A stretch of 64,000 nucleotides of DNA from Micromonospora marina (lineage in GTDB: Bacteria > Actinomycetota > Actinomycetes > Mycobacteriales > Micromonosporaceae): NCBI RefSeq assembly GCF_900091565.1, contig NZ_FMCV01000022.1, positions 55,273 to 119,272 on the forward strand, in the 5' to 3' direction. The position numbers were made by a program, and so were the translations under genes. Position 1 is the first letter of the stretch. Every line of letters starts with the position of its first letter. Positions 31,376-43,367 of the stretch are shown piece by piece. Below the pieces are notes generated by a model. The model was not told the origin of the DNA, made no database searches, and worked only from the letters and a program-made list of their open reading frames with translations.

Positions 31376-32539
31376 TCAGCCCTTGAGCAGCTGACGGGCC
31401 ATGACGATGCGCTGGACCTGGTTGGTGCCCTCGTAGATCTGGGTGATCTTGGCGTCCCGCATCATCCGCTCGACCGGGTAGTCGCGGGTGTAGCCGTAGC
31501 CGCCGAGCAGCTGGACCGCGTCCGTGGTGATCTCCATGGCGGCGTCCGACGCGAAGCACTTCGCGGCCGCGCCGAAGTAGGTCAGGTCCGCGTCGCCGCG
31601 CTCGGACTTGCCGGCCGCGGCGTACGTGAGCTGCCGCGCCGCCTCCAGCTTCATGCCCATGTCGGCGAGCATGAACTGGATGCCCTGGAAGTCGGCGACC
31701 GGCTTGCCGAACTGCTTGCGCTCCTGCACGTAGCCCTTGGCGTAGTCCAGCGCGCCCTGGGCGATGCCGACGGCCTGGGCGGCGATGGTGACCCGGGTGT
31801 GGTCCAGCGTCTTCATCGCGGTGGCGAAGCCGGTGCCCTCGGCGCCGATCATGCGGTCGGCCGGAATCCGCACGTTGTCGAAGTAGACCTCGCGGGTGGG
31901 CGAGCCCTTGATGCCGAGCTTCTTCTCGGGCGCGCCGAAGCTGACGCCCGGGTCGGACTTCTCCACCACGAAGGCGGAGATGCCCTTCGAGCGGGCTGTG
32001 GGATCGGTCACGGCGAACACGGTGTAGTACTCCGACACGCCCGCGTTGGTGATCCACCGCTTCACGCCGTTGAGCACCCAGTGGTCTCCGTCACGTACCG
32101 CCTTGGTGGTCATCGAGGCGGCGTCGCTGCCCGCCTCCGGCTCGGAGAGGCAGTAGGAGAACATGCCCTCCCCGGCCGCGACCGGCGTGAGGTACCTGCG
32201 CTTCAGCTCCTCGGAACCGGCCAGCAGCAGCGGCATGGTGCCCAGCTTGTTGACCGCCGGGATCAGCGAGGACGACGCGCAGGCCCGGGCCACCTCCTCG
32301 ATCACGATGGCCGTGGCCAGCGCATCCGCGCCGGCGCCGCCGTACTCGACCGGGATGTGCGGGGCGTGGAAGTCGGCCGCGCGCAGGGCCTCGTGGGACG
32401 CCTTCGGGAACTCACCTGCCTCATCCGCCTCGGCCGCGTGCGGAGCCACCTTGGCCGCACAGACCTCACGGACCGCCTCCCGGATCGCCTCGTGCTCCTC
32501 CGGCAACCGGTAGACGTCGAACGACTGCTCTGCGGCCAT
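31376..32539 (-). CDS. Acyl-CoA dehydrogenase
   Basis: This 387-residue FAD enzyme oxidises acyl-CoA to the 2-enoyl form. The order is an N-terminal helical domain, then the flavin/substrate motif YCLSEPEAGSDAASM, the middle beta domain (WVLNGVKRWITNAG), and the C-terminal helical domain. That domain carries GYGYTRDYPVERMMRDAKI and the closing IYEGTNQVQRIVMARQLL. Length and motifs are those of a short/branched-chain acyl-CoA dehydrogenase. AAAGGGGAGG lies upstream of the ATG. The protein likely serves fatty or branched-chain amino acid oxidation. Confidence 0.93.
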   Translation of the reverse strand: MAAEQSFDVYRLPEEHEAIREAVREVCAAKVAPHAAEADEAGEFPKASHEALRAADFHAPHIPVEYGGAGADALATAIVIEEVARACASSSLIPAVNKLGTMPLLLAGSEELKRRYLTPVAAGEGMFSYCLSEPEAGSDAASMTTKAVRDGDHWVLNGVKRWITNAGVSEYYTVFAVTDPTARSKGISAFVVEKSDPGVSFGAPEKKLGIKGSPTREVYFDNVRIPADRMIGAEGTGFATAMKTLDHTRVTIAAQAVGIAQGALDYAKGYVQERKQFGKPVADFQGIQFMLADMGMKLEAARQLTYAAAGKSERGDADLTYFGAAAKCFASDAAMEITTDAVQLLGGYGYTRDYPVERMMRDAKITQIYEGTNQVQRIVMARQLLKG

Positions 32540-32781
32540 GTCGGCCCTCCCCTTTCACCGCTATCATGCGCAGTCTGTGCCGCCCGGGGGCCGACGACTG
32601 CCGCAGACTGAAGGATAGCCACCGGGCCCGGCCGAACCTTACCGGCGGGTAGGCTCGCGCCCGAGCCTCGCCCGTCCCAGCCCATTACCCTCACAGCAGA
32701 CATCCCCTCGGTGCCCGGCCTCGGCGCCCCAGCAGAATGCGACGCGTGGAAGCGCCGCCAGTGCGAGCGGAGAAGACAGGC

Positions 32782-34209
32782 GTGACCATCCCGTACCCGA
32801 ACACCCAGCCGATGCCCGCCATCGCCGCGGTGACCCCGCCGTCCGGCGCCGCCCGCCCGCGGGTGACGTTCCTCGGCACCGGCTATCTCGGTGCGACCTA
32901 CGCCATCTGCTACGCGGAGCTGGGCTACGAGGTGCTCGGCTTCGACGTCGACGCGGACAAGATCGCCAAGCTGAACGCCGGCGAGGTGCCGATCCACGAG
33001 CCCGGTCTCGACGAGCTGCTGCGGCGCAACCTGGCCGCCGGCCGCCTGCGGTTCAGCACCGACATCCAGGAGACCGCCGACTTCGGCGACGTCCACTTCA
33101 TCTGCGTCGGTACCCCGCAGCGGGCCGACGGGATGGGCGCCGACCTGTCGTACGTCGAGGCGTCGGTGACCGGCCTCGCCCAGCACCTGACCCGCAAGGC
33201 GCTTATCGTCGGCAAGTCCACCGTGCCGGTGGGCACCGCCGAGTGGGTGGAGCAGCTCGTCGGCAAGCACACCCCGGCCGACCTAGGCGTCGAGGTGGCC
33301 TGGAGCCCCGAGTTCCTCCAGGAGGGCTTCGCCGTCGACGACGTGCTGCGTCCGAACCGGATCGTGGTCGGCGTCAAGAGCGAGTGGGCCAACGGCATGC
33401 TCTTCGCCGCCCACAAGGGCGTCTTCGATCTCGCCGCCACCGAGGACCGCGAGGTGCCGTTGGTGGTCACCGACTTCGCCACCGCCGAGCTGGTCAAGGT
33501 CGCCGCGAACGCGTTCCTCGCCACCAAGATCTCCTTCATCAACGCGATGGCCGAGGTCTGCGAGGCGGCCGGCGGCGACGTCACCCAGCTCGCCCGCTCG
33601 ATCGGCTACGACCCCCGCATCGGCAACCGCTTCCTGCAGGCCGGGCTCGGCTTCGGCGGCGCCTGCCTGCCCAAGGACATCCGCGCCTTCCAGGCCCGCG
33701 CGCAGGAGCTGGGCGCGGGTGAGGCGCTGCGCTTCCTGCACGAGGTCGACCTGATCAACCAGCGCCGTCGCAGCCGCGTCGTGCAGCTCGCCGCCGAACT
33801 GCTCGGCCGCCGTTCCGGCCCGGCCGGGCCGGACCTGTCCGGCACCCGGGTCGCGGTGCTGGGCGCCACGTTCAAACCCAACACCGACGACGTACGCGAC
33901 GCGCCGGCGCTCGCGGTCGCCTCGCTGCTCGGCAAGGCCGGCGCCGACGTGCACGTGTTCGACCCCCAGGGGATCGAGAACGCGCGCCGGGCGGTGCCCG
34001 AGCTGACGTACGAGGAGACGATGAACGACGCCGTCCGCGGCGCCGACCTGGTGTGCGTACTCACCGAGTGGGCCGAGTTCCGCAACGCCGACCCGGTGGC
34101 GCTGGGCGAGCTGGCGAACGGCCGCAAGGTGGTCGACGGGCGCAACTGCCTCGACTCGACACTGTGGACGCAGGCCGGCTGGGAGTACCGCGGTATGGGC
34201 CGCCCCTGA
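32782..34209 (+). CDS. UDP-glucose 6-dehydrogenase
   Basis: This 475-residue nucleotide-sugar dehydrogenase oxidises UDP-glucose to UDP-glucuronate with two NAD+. The N-terminal Rossmann motif is VTFLGTGYLGATYA. The catalytic cysteine is in GFGGACLPKD, and the C-terminal domain carries LGATFKPNTDDVRDAPAL. The product supplies glycans. The GTG at 32782 with GGAG nearby is taken as the start; ATG at 32737 or 32812 are alternatives. A classic terminator with a T-run follows the stop. Confidence 0.92.
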   Translation: MTIPYPNTQPMPAIAAVTPPSGAARPRVTFLGTGYLGATYAICYAELGYEVLGFDVDADKIAKLNAGEVPIHEPGLDELLRRNLAAGRLRFSTDIQETADFGDVHFICVGTPQRADGMGADLSYVEASVTGLAQHLTRKALIVGKSTVPVGTAEWVEQLVGKHTPADLGVEVAWSPEFLQEGFAVDDVLRPNRIVVGVKSEWANGMLFAAHKGVFDLAATEDREVPLVVTDFATAELVKVAANAFLATKISFINAMAEVCEAAGGDVTQLARSIGYDPRIGNRFLQAGLGFGGACLPKDIRAFQARAQELGAGEALRFLHEVDLINQRRRSRVVQLAAELLGRRSGPAGPDLSGTRVAVLGATFKPNTDDVRDAPALAVASLLGKAGADVHVFDPQGIENARRAVPELTYEETMNDAVRGADLVCVLTEWAEFRNADPVALGELANGRKVVDGRNCLDSTLWTQAGWEYRGMGRP

Positions 34210-34222
34210 CCCGCTGACCGTG

Positions 34223-34269
34223 CGGACCGGCCGCCGGGGGAACGTCTCCCCGGCGGCCGGTCCGTTTTT
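34223..34269 (+). terminator. Intrinsic terminator of UDP-glucose dehydrogenase
   Basis: CGGACCGGCCGCCGGGG and CCCCGGCGGCCGGTCCG pair over 17 bases without mismatch, followed by TTTTT. It is the clearest rho-independent terminator in the window. Confidence 0.9.
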
Positions 34270-34372
34270 GTTCTCCGGAACGCGGTGGCAAGTGTCGAAA
34301 TCCCGGCCCACTCAAGGCATGCTGCCTCTGGGAGGTCCACAGTGCGGGGGCACGGGCGGACGGGAGACTGTC

Positions 34373-37300
34373 GTGGAGAGCTTCAGGTGCGCCTCGTGCG
34401 GGCAGGACATCAAGCCCGCCGTCGTCTGCCCGCACTGCGGCGCGCACCAGACCCAGTGGGCCGAGCACCTGGCCGGCATCGAGCGCTCGATCGCCGAGAT
34501 GAAGGCCCGCGACGCCGAGATCGCCCGGGAACAGCGGCAGATCGCCGCCAAGATGCAGGCCGCCCTCTTCCAGCGGGACATCCTGGCGCACGCCGGTGAG
34601 GAACGGATCCGGCAGGCCACCCGGCCGCGCCGGGTCCTGCGCCGCCGGCCCGGCCGCCGCCCGCCCACCGCCGCCACCGGCGCGCCGCCCCGGGTGCCCC
34701 GCCAGGGCACCGCGCCGCCCGGCCCTCCGGAGGACCTGCCCCCGTCGCCGCCGCGCGGTCGCCCGCGCTGGCTCGACGCGGACGATCCGGAGCACCCGCC
34801 CGAGGCGTCCTCGCGCGAGGTGCAGAACATCCCGCTCGGGCTGGGCGCGCTCCTGCTCGGCGTGGCCGCCGTGGTCTTCGCCGCGGTCGCCACCAGTTCG
34901 ATGGACGCGCTGGCCCGCCTGGGCGTGCTGCTGGTGGCGACGGCGCTGATGCTGCTCGCCCCGCCGGTGCTGGCCCGGCGCGGGCTCACCTCCACCGCCG
35001 AGACCATCGCCGCGGTCGGGTTGCTGCTGGTGCCGCTGGCCGGGTACGCGCTGTGGGCCGTCGACCGGATCGGCGGCGACGGATCGGGGGCCGCGTTCGC
35101 CGGGACGATCTTCCTGGTCACCACGCTCGTCGCCCTCGGGTACGCGTACGGGACGGGTCTGCGCGCGCCACGTTTCGCCACCGTGCTGGCCGCCCAGCCG
35201 GTGCTGCCCCTGCTGGCGTACGAGCGGATCACCGGGCTGGCCGGCTGGGCGCTGGTGCTGACCGTGGTGGCGGTGCTCGATCTGGCGCTCGCGCGTTCGG
35301 CTGTGGTACGCGAGCGGCCCGTGCGGCGTGACCTGTCCGCCACCGGGCCGGTGCCGCCCGCCCCGCCCCGGCAGCGCGCCGACGACGACCGCCCGGAGTC
35401 GGCGCCGGAAGAGTCCGCCGAGGTGCTGGGCGGCGAGACACCGCCGGGTCCGGCCGCGACCGCCAGCGTCCGCCCGGTGCCCTGGCTGCCCGAGCTGACC
35501 TGGCTGCTGTACGGCGTGGCGGTCGTCGTCGCGCTGGCGTACGCGGTCGCCGGTCTGCTGCGCGCCGCCACCGTGCCGCCGGCCGCCGCCGCGGGCACGG
35601 TACTGCTGCTCGCCGCCCTGGTCGCGCTGGCCGGGACGCTCGTGCTGCGCCGGCCGCCGCTTCCGGACATCGGCGCCGGCCTCCTCACGCTCGCGGTCAT
35701 CGGCGCGCTCGGCCGGGTCGCCTCGGTGGCCCTGCCCGGCCGGTCCCTGCTGCTCGTCTCCGCCGTCATCGCGCTGACCGGGCTCGCCGTCCGGGCCGTA
35801 CCGGAGACGGCCCGGCGTGGTCCGCAGATCGCCTCCGCGGTGGCGCTCACGGTCAGCGGCCTGGTGGTGGCCGGTGGCGCGCTGCGCGCCGGGCTGGCCC
35901 CGGTCCGGGCCGCGTTGCCCGCCTGGTCGGCGGATCTGGCCGGATGGCACGCCGAGCTGGCCCGGGCGGTCGGCCCGACCGGCTGGCAGCTCGCGGCCAG
36001 CGCGTTGCTGCTCACCGTCGCCGCCGTGATCGCGCTGCCGCCCGAGATCCGGCGCGAGTTCGCGGTGGTCGGCGCGGCGCTCACCGCGCTCGCGGTACCC
36101 GCCTCGCTCGGTCTGGGCTGGGCGGCGGCCTGCTGGCCGATGCTGCTCACCGCGGTAGCGGTCGGCGTGCTCGGACTGACCGCCCGTACCGAACGGGCCG
36201 CTGTGGCGCACGCGGTGACAGCGGCCGGGCTGGGCCTGATCGGCGCGGGCGCTTCGCTCGCCCGCCCGGCGCTCACCGCCGCCGCGCTCACCGTGCTGTT
36301 CCTGGCCGGGGCGCTGGTGTCCCTCGCCCCGCGGGTCCGGCTCGCCGCCGCCGCGACGGAGACGGTCTGCTCCTGGGCCGCTGGTGGCGCGGCGTTCGCC
36401 CTGCCCGGTGCCGTCGCCGCGTTCGTGGCGGCCACGGTGCCGACGCCGCCGGTCGCCACACCGGCGAACCTGCGCGAGATCACCGTGCCGATCCTCGCGG
36501 CGAGCTTCCTCGCCGTCTGCGTCACGCTCGGGTACGCCGCCCTGGTGCAGGTGGCGCAGCGGCACCTGAGCATGCCGCACGCGCTCGGCACGGTCCTCGG
36601 CACGGTGGCGGTCGCCGCCGCCGCGTTCGGCGCGCCCGGCGCGACCTCGGCCGACGCGTGGGTGGGCAGCCTTCTCCTGGTCGCGGCCGCGCTGCTGGCG
36701 CTCGCCCCGCGCATCGACGCCGGGCGTCGCGCCGACATGTCCCTCGACGGGTCCGACCTGGCGCTGGCCGCCACCATCGTGGCTCTCGTCGCCACGCTGG
36801 CCCGGATCGCCACTGTGCTCGCCCCCGGCGGCCAGCTCGTGGTGGCCTCCGCGCTGGTGCTGCTGGTCGCGGTCGCCGCCCGGGCGCTGCCCGAGGAGTG
36901 GCGGCGCGGCCCGATCCTCGGCATCGCCGCCGGTGGCACGCTGATCGGCCTGATCGCGGCCTGGAGCGCGTTGCGCGGCGGGCTCGGCGTGCTGGCCACC
37001 CCCGGCCCGATCTGGGCCGGTGACCTGACCGGCTGGCCGGCCGCGCCGACCGGCGGGTCGGCCTGGCAGGCTCCGGTCGCGCTGGCGCTGCTGGCGGTGA
37101 CCGCGGCCATCCTGTTGCCGCCACCGTGGAAGTACGACGTGTCCGGCCTGGCCGCCGTGCTCGCCACCGTCGGCGCCCCCGCCGCGTTCGGCCTGCCCTG
37201 GTGGTCTCCGGTGCTGGTCGGCTGCATGGTGGCCACCGTCTACGGTATGGCCGCGGCGGCCGCTGTCGATCCGCGGGCGGCGTTGTCCCGGGCCACGGTG

Positions 37301-39286
37301 GCCGGGGTGGTGGCGCTGCACGCGGCCGGCGCCGGGCTGGTACGGCCGTGGACGACAGCGCTGGCGCTGGGCAGCATCGCGCTGATCGGCGCGACGGTGG
37401 CGGCCGTGGCGCGCACGCTCGCGCCGTCCCTCGTCGACGACGTCCGCGCCGAGGGCATGCCGCCGCATCTGGTGCAGGTGGGCGGCGCGGGCGCCGGAGC
37501 CGCACTGCTCGCGCTGCCCGGCGCGGTGGCCGCGCTGGCAGTCGAGTACGGCCGCCCGCCTCAGGTGGTGCTCACCGCCGCGCTCGCCGCCGCCAGCATC
37601 GGGCTGGCCGCGATCGCCGCGGTACGCCGGCAGGTGCCGCAGTACCTGCCGTACGCGAGCGTCGCGGTGGTCGGAGCGGCCACCGTCACCGCCGCGGCGG
37701 CGCTCGCTGTCGGCCTGCCGGCGGGCGTGTTCGCCGCCGCCGCCGCGCTGCTCGGTGTGCTCGCCGAGCTGGTGCGGGCCGCCACCGTCCCGCCCGCCGG
37801 TTCCGGCCGGCCGGTACGCCGCTGGACCGTGCTGCTCAACGGGGCGCTGCGGCGTGACCCGGACGATCCGGAGCTGCGCTGGCGGGTCAGTCCGGCCGCC
37901 GGTGCGCTCGCTGCCGCGGCGCTGCCCACCGCGCTGGCGCTGGCCACCCTGGCGCCCTCGCTCGTGGTGGCGCTGTTCGCCCCGTTCGCGGTGCTGAGCC
38001 GGGTCTGGCAGGGGCCACCACCGGAGTTGCTGACTCCCCCGCCGGAGGCGGTCGATCCCACGAACGTGCTCACCGCGCTGCTGCTGACGGTGACCGCGGC
38101 GCTCGCCGCCACCGGCTTCAGCGGCGGCCGCCGGTCCCGGGCGGTGCCGGTGATCCTGCCCGGCGCGGCGATCACGCTGCTGATCGCTCCGGTGGCGCTG
38201 GGGCGGGGCTGGCCGGTGACCGCGCTGGCCGCGCTGGCGGTGTTCACCATCTCGATGCTCGGGCTGGCGTTGACCCCGCCGCCGGCGATCGCCGAGCCGG
38301 GCCGCTCGATCCGGGTGGCCCGGGTGCTGGTCTTCGCGCTGGGGCTGGCCGCCGGCGGCGCCGGGCTCGCCGGCAGCCTCGCCACGAGCGACCTGACGGT
38401 GTTGACGCTCGGCGGGGCGGTCGGTGTGGGCGCCGTCGCCGCACTGTTCGGCACCACCCAGCGGGCCCGCATCCTGGGCTGGTTGTTCGGCTCGGTGATG
38501 GCACAGCTGTTCGTGCTCACGATCGGCCTGAAGTCCGGTCTGGCGGCCGTCTGGTCCGCGTTCGGGGTGCTCGCGGTCGGCGCCGCGTTGCAGGTGTTCG
38601 CCGCCACGCTGCCCCGGCTGCGCCGTCCCGAGGCGTACCGGGAGGCGGCCACCGTCGAGTGGAGCGGTTACGGGGCGGCGCTCATCGCGCTGGCGCTGGC
38701 GTACGACTCCCCCCGGCACATCGCCGCGCTGCTGGCCGCCTGGGGCGCGGTCCTCGGGGTGGCGGCCAGCCGTCCGGGACGCCGGCCGATGGAACGCAAC
38801 CTGCTGTTCTGGGCGGTGGTGGTCTGTGAGATCAGCGCCTGGTGGATCCTGATGCGGGTGGCCGACGTGGCACTGCCGGAGGCGTACACGCTGCCGTTCG
38901 CCGCGCTCGCCCTGCTGGTCGGCGTCCTGCAACTGCGGCACCGGCCCGATCTGTCGAGCTGGGTGGCGTACGGGCCGGCGTTGGTCACCGCGTTCCTGCC
39001 CACGCTGGCGATCGTGATCGCGACCGAGTCCAGCATGCTGCGTCAGGTGCTGCTGCTGCTCGGTGCCGTCGCGGTGCTGATCTTCGGCTCGACCAGCCGG
39101 CAGCAGGCCCCGGTGATCGTCGGGGCGACGGTGACCGCGATCGCGGCCGTGCACGCGCTGTTCAGCCTCGGCCCGTGGCTGGTCCTGATCCCGGTCGGCA
39201 TCGTGCTGCTGGTGCTCGGCGCGAGCAACGAACGCCGCCGTCGCGCTCAGGAGCGCCTCCAGACCGCACTTCGCGGTATGCGGTGA
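34373..39286 (+). CDS. Giant polytopic membrane protein with N-terminal zinc ribbon (SCO7613-type)
   Basis: This 1637-residue protein has an N-terminal zinc ribbon with cysteines 6, 9, 19 and 22 (CASCGQ...CPHCGA), a coiled-coil-like segment (EHLAGIERSIAEMKARDAEI), a Pro/Arg-rich linker, and then roughly 40 hydrophobic helices to the end. The layout matches the SCO7613 C-terminal domain group of actinobacterial membrane proteins, whose function is unknown. Residues near 440-700 and 800-1060 are related (RAVPETARRGP versus RALPEEWRRGP), showing an internal duplication with a period of about 360. The GTG at 34373 follows GGGAG. The 280 bases after it hold no gene I can support. Confidence 0.85.
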   Translation: MESFRCASCGQDIKPAVVCPHCGAHQTQWAEHLAGIERSIAEMKARDAEIAREQRQIAAKMQAALFQRDILAHAGEERIRQATRPRRVLRRRPGRRPPTAATGAPPRVPRQGTAPPGPPEDLPPSPPRGRPRWLDADDPEHPPEASSREVQNIPLGLGALLLGVAAVVFAAVATSSMDALARLGVLLVATALMLLAPPVLARRGLTSTAETIAAVGLLLVPLAGYALWAVDRIGGDGSGAAFAGTIFLVTTLVALGYAYGTGLRAPRFATVLAAQPVLPLLAYERITGLAGWALVLTVVAVLDLALARSAVVRERPVRRDLSATGPVPPAPPRQRADDDRPESAPEESAEVLGGETPPGPAATASVRPVPWLPELTWLLYGVAVVVALAYAVAGLLRAATVPPAAAAGTVLLLAALVALAGTLVLRRPPLPDIGAGLLTLAVIGALGRVASVALPGRSLLLVSAVIALTGLAVRAVPETARRGPQIASAVALTVSGLVVAGGALRAGLAPVRAALPAWSADLAGWHAELARAVGPTGWQLAASALLLTVAAVIALPPEIRREFAVVGAALTALAVPASLGLGWAAACWPMLLTAVAVGVLGLTARTERAAVAHAVTAAGLGLIGAGASLARPALTAAALTVLFLAGALVSLAPRVRLAAAATETVCSWAAGGAAFALPGAVAAFVAATVPTPPVATPANLREITVPILAASFLAVCVTLGYAALVQVAQRHLSMPHALGTVLGTVAVAAAAFGAPGATSADAWVGSLLLVAAALLALAPRIDAGRRADMSLDGSDLALAATIVALVATLARIATVLAPGGQLVVASALVLLVAVAARALPEEWRRGPILGIAAGGTLIGLIAAWSALRGGLGVLATPGPIWAGDLTGWPAAPTGGSAWQAPVALALLAVTAAILLPPPWKYDVSGLAAVLATVGAPAAFGLPWWSPVLVGCMVATVYGMAAAAAVDPRAALSRATVAGVVALHAAGAGLVRPWTTALALGSIALIGATVAAVARTLAPSLVDDVRAEGMPPHLVQVGGAGAGAALLALPGAVAALAVEYGRPPQVVLTAALAAASIGLAAIAAVRRQVPQYLPYASVAVVGAATVTAAAALAVGLPAGVFAAAAALLGVLAELVRAATVPPAGSGRPVRRWTVLLNGALRRDPDDPELRWRVSPAAGALAAAALPTALALATLAPSLVVALFAPFAVLSRVWQGPPPELLTPPPEAVDPTNVLTALLLTVTAALAATGFSGGRRSRAVPVILPGAAITLLIAPVALGRGWPVTALAALAVFTISMLGLALTPPPAIAEPGRSIRVARVLVFALGLAAGGAGLAGSLATSDLTVLTLGGAVGVGAVAALFGTTQRARILGWLFGSVMAQLFVLTIGLKSGLAAVWSAFGVLAVGAALQVFAATLPRLRRPEAYREAATVEWSGYGAALIALALAYDSPRHIAALLAAWGAVLGVAASRPGRRPMERNLLFWAVVVCEISAWWILMRVADVALPEAYTLPFAALALLVGVLQLRHRPDLSSWVAYGPALVTAFLPTLAIVIATESSMLRQVLLLLGAVAVLIFGSTSRQQAPVIVGATVTAIAAVHALFSLGPWLVLIPVGIVLLVLGASNERRRRAQERLQTALRGMR

Positions 39287-39566
39287 GCCGGTCGGCGGGA
39301 CGGTGAGCACGCCGCCGTGCCGCCCGAATCGTCCGACGGTGCGCCCCGCTACGCGGTGATCGGCTCACGCGCGTACAGGACGGCCACTCTCCGTGTCGGT
39401 AGGCCGCAGCGGAGGTGGTGACCCACTCTCGCCTTTGCTCTGCACCCACGAAAGCGACAGTCACCCAACGTGATGGGAGACCTCGCCGAGCCATCGGTGA
39501 GAACACGCCCGCTCGCCCAGTCACACACAGCAACCAGCCGCGTCAGACACGCACAGTGACGGGTGA

Positions 39567-40058
39567 TCAGGTCAGGGAGGCGCGCAGCGCGGCTTCCTTC
39601 CCGGCGACCAGATCCTCCAGGCTCGCCTGGTAGGCGGCCATCTTGTCGCGCAGCACCGGATCGGCCGCACCCAGGATGCGTACCGCCAGCAGACCGGCGT
39701 TGCGGGCGTTGCCGATCGACACGGTGGCGACCGGCACGCCGGCCGGCATCTGCACGATGGACAGCAGCGAGTCCATCCCGTCCAGGTACTTCAGCGGCAC
39801 CGGGACGCCGATCACCGGCAGCGGGGTCACCGAGGCGACCATGCCGGGCAGGTGGGCCGCTCCGCCCGCGCCCGCGATGATCACCTGGACACCACGGCCG
39901 GCGGCGGCGCGGCCGTACTCGATCATCTTGACCGGGGTGCGGTGCGCCGACACCACGCCCACCTCGTACGGCACGCCGAACTCGTCGAGCGCCTCGGCGG
40001 CGGCCTTCATGACCGGCCAGTCCGAGTCGCTACCCATGATCAGTCCGACGGTGCTCAT
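39567..40058 (-). CDS. purE: N5-carboxyaminoimidazole ribonucleotide mutase
   Basis: This 163-residue class I PurE moves the carboxyl group from N5-CAIR to give CAIR in purine synthesis. It shows the phosphate-binding GSDSDWPVMKAA and the SAHRTP motif with the catalytic histidine, then GAGGAAHLPGM. The ATG at 40058 overlaps the purK stop as TGATG; a GTG three bases earlier would give GTGA. GGAGG stands seven bases before the ATG. PurE and PurK are directly coupled, as expected for consecutive steps. Confidence 0.96.
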   Translation of the reverse strand: MSTVGLIMGSDSDWPVMKAAAEALDEFGVPYEVGVVSAHRTPVKMIEYGRAAAGRGVQVIIAGAGGAAHLPGMVASVTPLPVIGVPVPLKYLDGMDSLLSIVQMPAGVPVATVSIGNARNAGLLAVRILGAADPVLRDKMAAYQASLEDLVAGKEAALRASLT

Positions 40059-41215
40059 CACTGCCCCTCCTGGAGCCAGCGGGCGGCACGCGCGGCCCGG
40101 GCCCGTACGTCGTCCAGGTCGTTGCCGAGCACGGTGACGTGCCCGATCTTGCGGCCCGGACGGACCTGCTTGCCGTACAGGTGGACCTTGGCCCCGGGTT
40201 CGGCGGCGAACAGGTGGTGCAGCCGCTCGTCGATGGAGATGCCGCCCGGCTCGCCGCCGAGCACGTTCGCCATCACCACGACCGGCGCGGTCAGCGAGGT
40301 GTCCCCCATCGGGTAGTCCAGCACCGCCCGCAGGTGCTGCTCGAACTGCGAGGTCCGGGCCCCCTCGATGGTCCAGTGCCCGGAGTTGTGCGGCCGCATC
40401 GCCAGCTCGTTGACGACCAGCCCGGACGGCGTGTCGAACAGCTCCACCGCGAGCAGGCCGACCACACCGAGCGCGGTGGCCAGGTCGATGGCGAGCTGCT
40501 GCGCGGCCACGGCCTGCTCCTCGGACAGGCCGGGCGCGGGCGCGAGCACCTCGACGCAGATGCCGTCGCGCTGCACCGTCTCCACCACCGGATACGCGGC
40601 GACCTGCCCGAACGGTGACCGGGCCACCTGCACGGCCAACTCCCGGCGCAGCGCCACCCGCTCCTCCACCAGCAGCGGGGTGCCACCGGCGAGCAGCGTG
40701 GCAGCCAACTCGGCGGCCTGGCCGGCGTCGTCGACCATCCAGACCCCGCGCCCGTCGTAGCCGCCGCGGGCGGCCTTGAGCACCACCGGCCAGCCGATCT
40801 CCTCGCCGAAGGCGATCAGGTCGGCCGGGGACTCCACCGGACGCCAGGCCGGGTTCGGCGCGCCCAGCTCACCGAGCCGTTCCCGCATCACCCGCTTGTC
40901 CTGCGCGTGCACCAGCGCCTCGGCGGGCGGGAACAGCTTCACGCCCTCATCGGTCAGGGCGCGGATGTGCTCGTTGGGGACGTGCTCGTGGTCGAACGTG
41001 ACCACGTCGCAGCCCCTGGCGAACGTACGCAGCGCGGCCAGGTCGGTGTGGTCGCCGTACTGGACTTCGGCGGCGACCAGCGCGGCGCCGTCGTCCGGGG
41101 CTTGCGCCAGCACGCGAAGCGACTGGCCGAGAGCGATGGCGGCCTGGTGGGTCATCCGGGCGAGCTGGCCGCCACCCACCATGCCCACGACGGGGAGACC
41201 GGTACGGGAGTCCAT
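40058..41215 (-). CDS. purK: N5-carboxyaminoimidazole ribonucleotide synthase
   Basis: This 385-residue ATP-grasp enzyme converts AIR, bicarbonate and ATP to N5-CAIR. The N-terminal GGGQLARM motif, the ATP-grasp segments VLKAARGGYDGRGV and VVNELAMRPHNSGHWTIEG, and full length are all present. It precedes purE with one shared base at the stop/start. Its promoter is in the 64-base gap that also holds the terminator of the DUF255 gene. Confidence 0.96.
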   Translation of the reverse strand: MDSRTGLPVVGMVGGGQLARMTHQAAIALGQSLRVLAQAPDDGAALVAAEVQYGDHTDLAALRTFARGCDVVTFDHEHVPNEHIRALTDEGVKLFPPAEALVHAQDKRVMRERLGELGAPNPAWRPVESPADLIAFGEEIGWPVVLKAARGGYDGRGVWMVDDAGQAAELAATLLAGGTPLLVEERVALRRELAVQVARSPFGQVAAYPVVETVQRDGICVEVLAPAPGLSEEQAVAAQQLAIDLATALGVVGLLAVELFDTPSGLVVNELAMRPHNSGHWTIEGARTSQFEQHLRAVLDYPMGDTSLTAPVVVMANVLGGEPGGISIDERLHHLFAAEPGAKVHLYGKQVRPGRKIGHVTVLGNDLDDVRARAARAARWLQEGQ

Positions 41216-41241
41216 AGCGCCGCCAGCCTATAAGGGCCGGT

Positions 41242-41270
41242 GCCGGGCCGGACCGCGAGGGCGGCCCGGC
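41242..41270 (-). terminator. Hairpin downstream of the DUF255 gene
   Basis: GCCGGGCC and GGCCCGGC pair over eight bases with a 13-base loop, ten bases after the DUF255 stop and just upstream of purK. Confidence 0.45.
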
Positions 41271-41279
41271 TCACTCCGC

Positions 41280-43319
<2,040 letters not shown>

Positions 43320-43367
43320 CCGACCCTATTCCACCATCGCCTTCCGACGCCGCCGGTGCGGCAGGGG

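Noticed and set aside
34061..39310. 1749-residue open frame on the minus strand
   Set aside because: It is the mirror of the giant membrane protein gene. The translation is Gln/Arg/Gly/His-rich low complexity, typical of antisense reading of GC-rich genes, and it crosses several gene ends.
39287..39566. Possible gene fragment after the giant membrane protein (reading PPESSDGAPRYAVIGSR)
   Set aside because: Only about 30 codons look protein-like, with no start context or recognised family, so it was not called.
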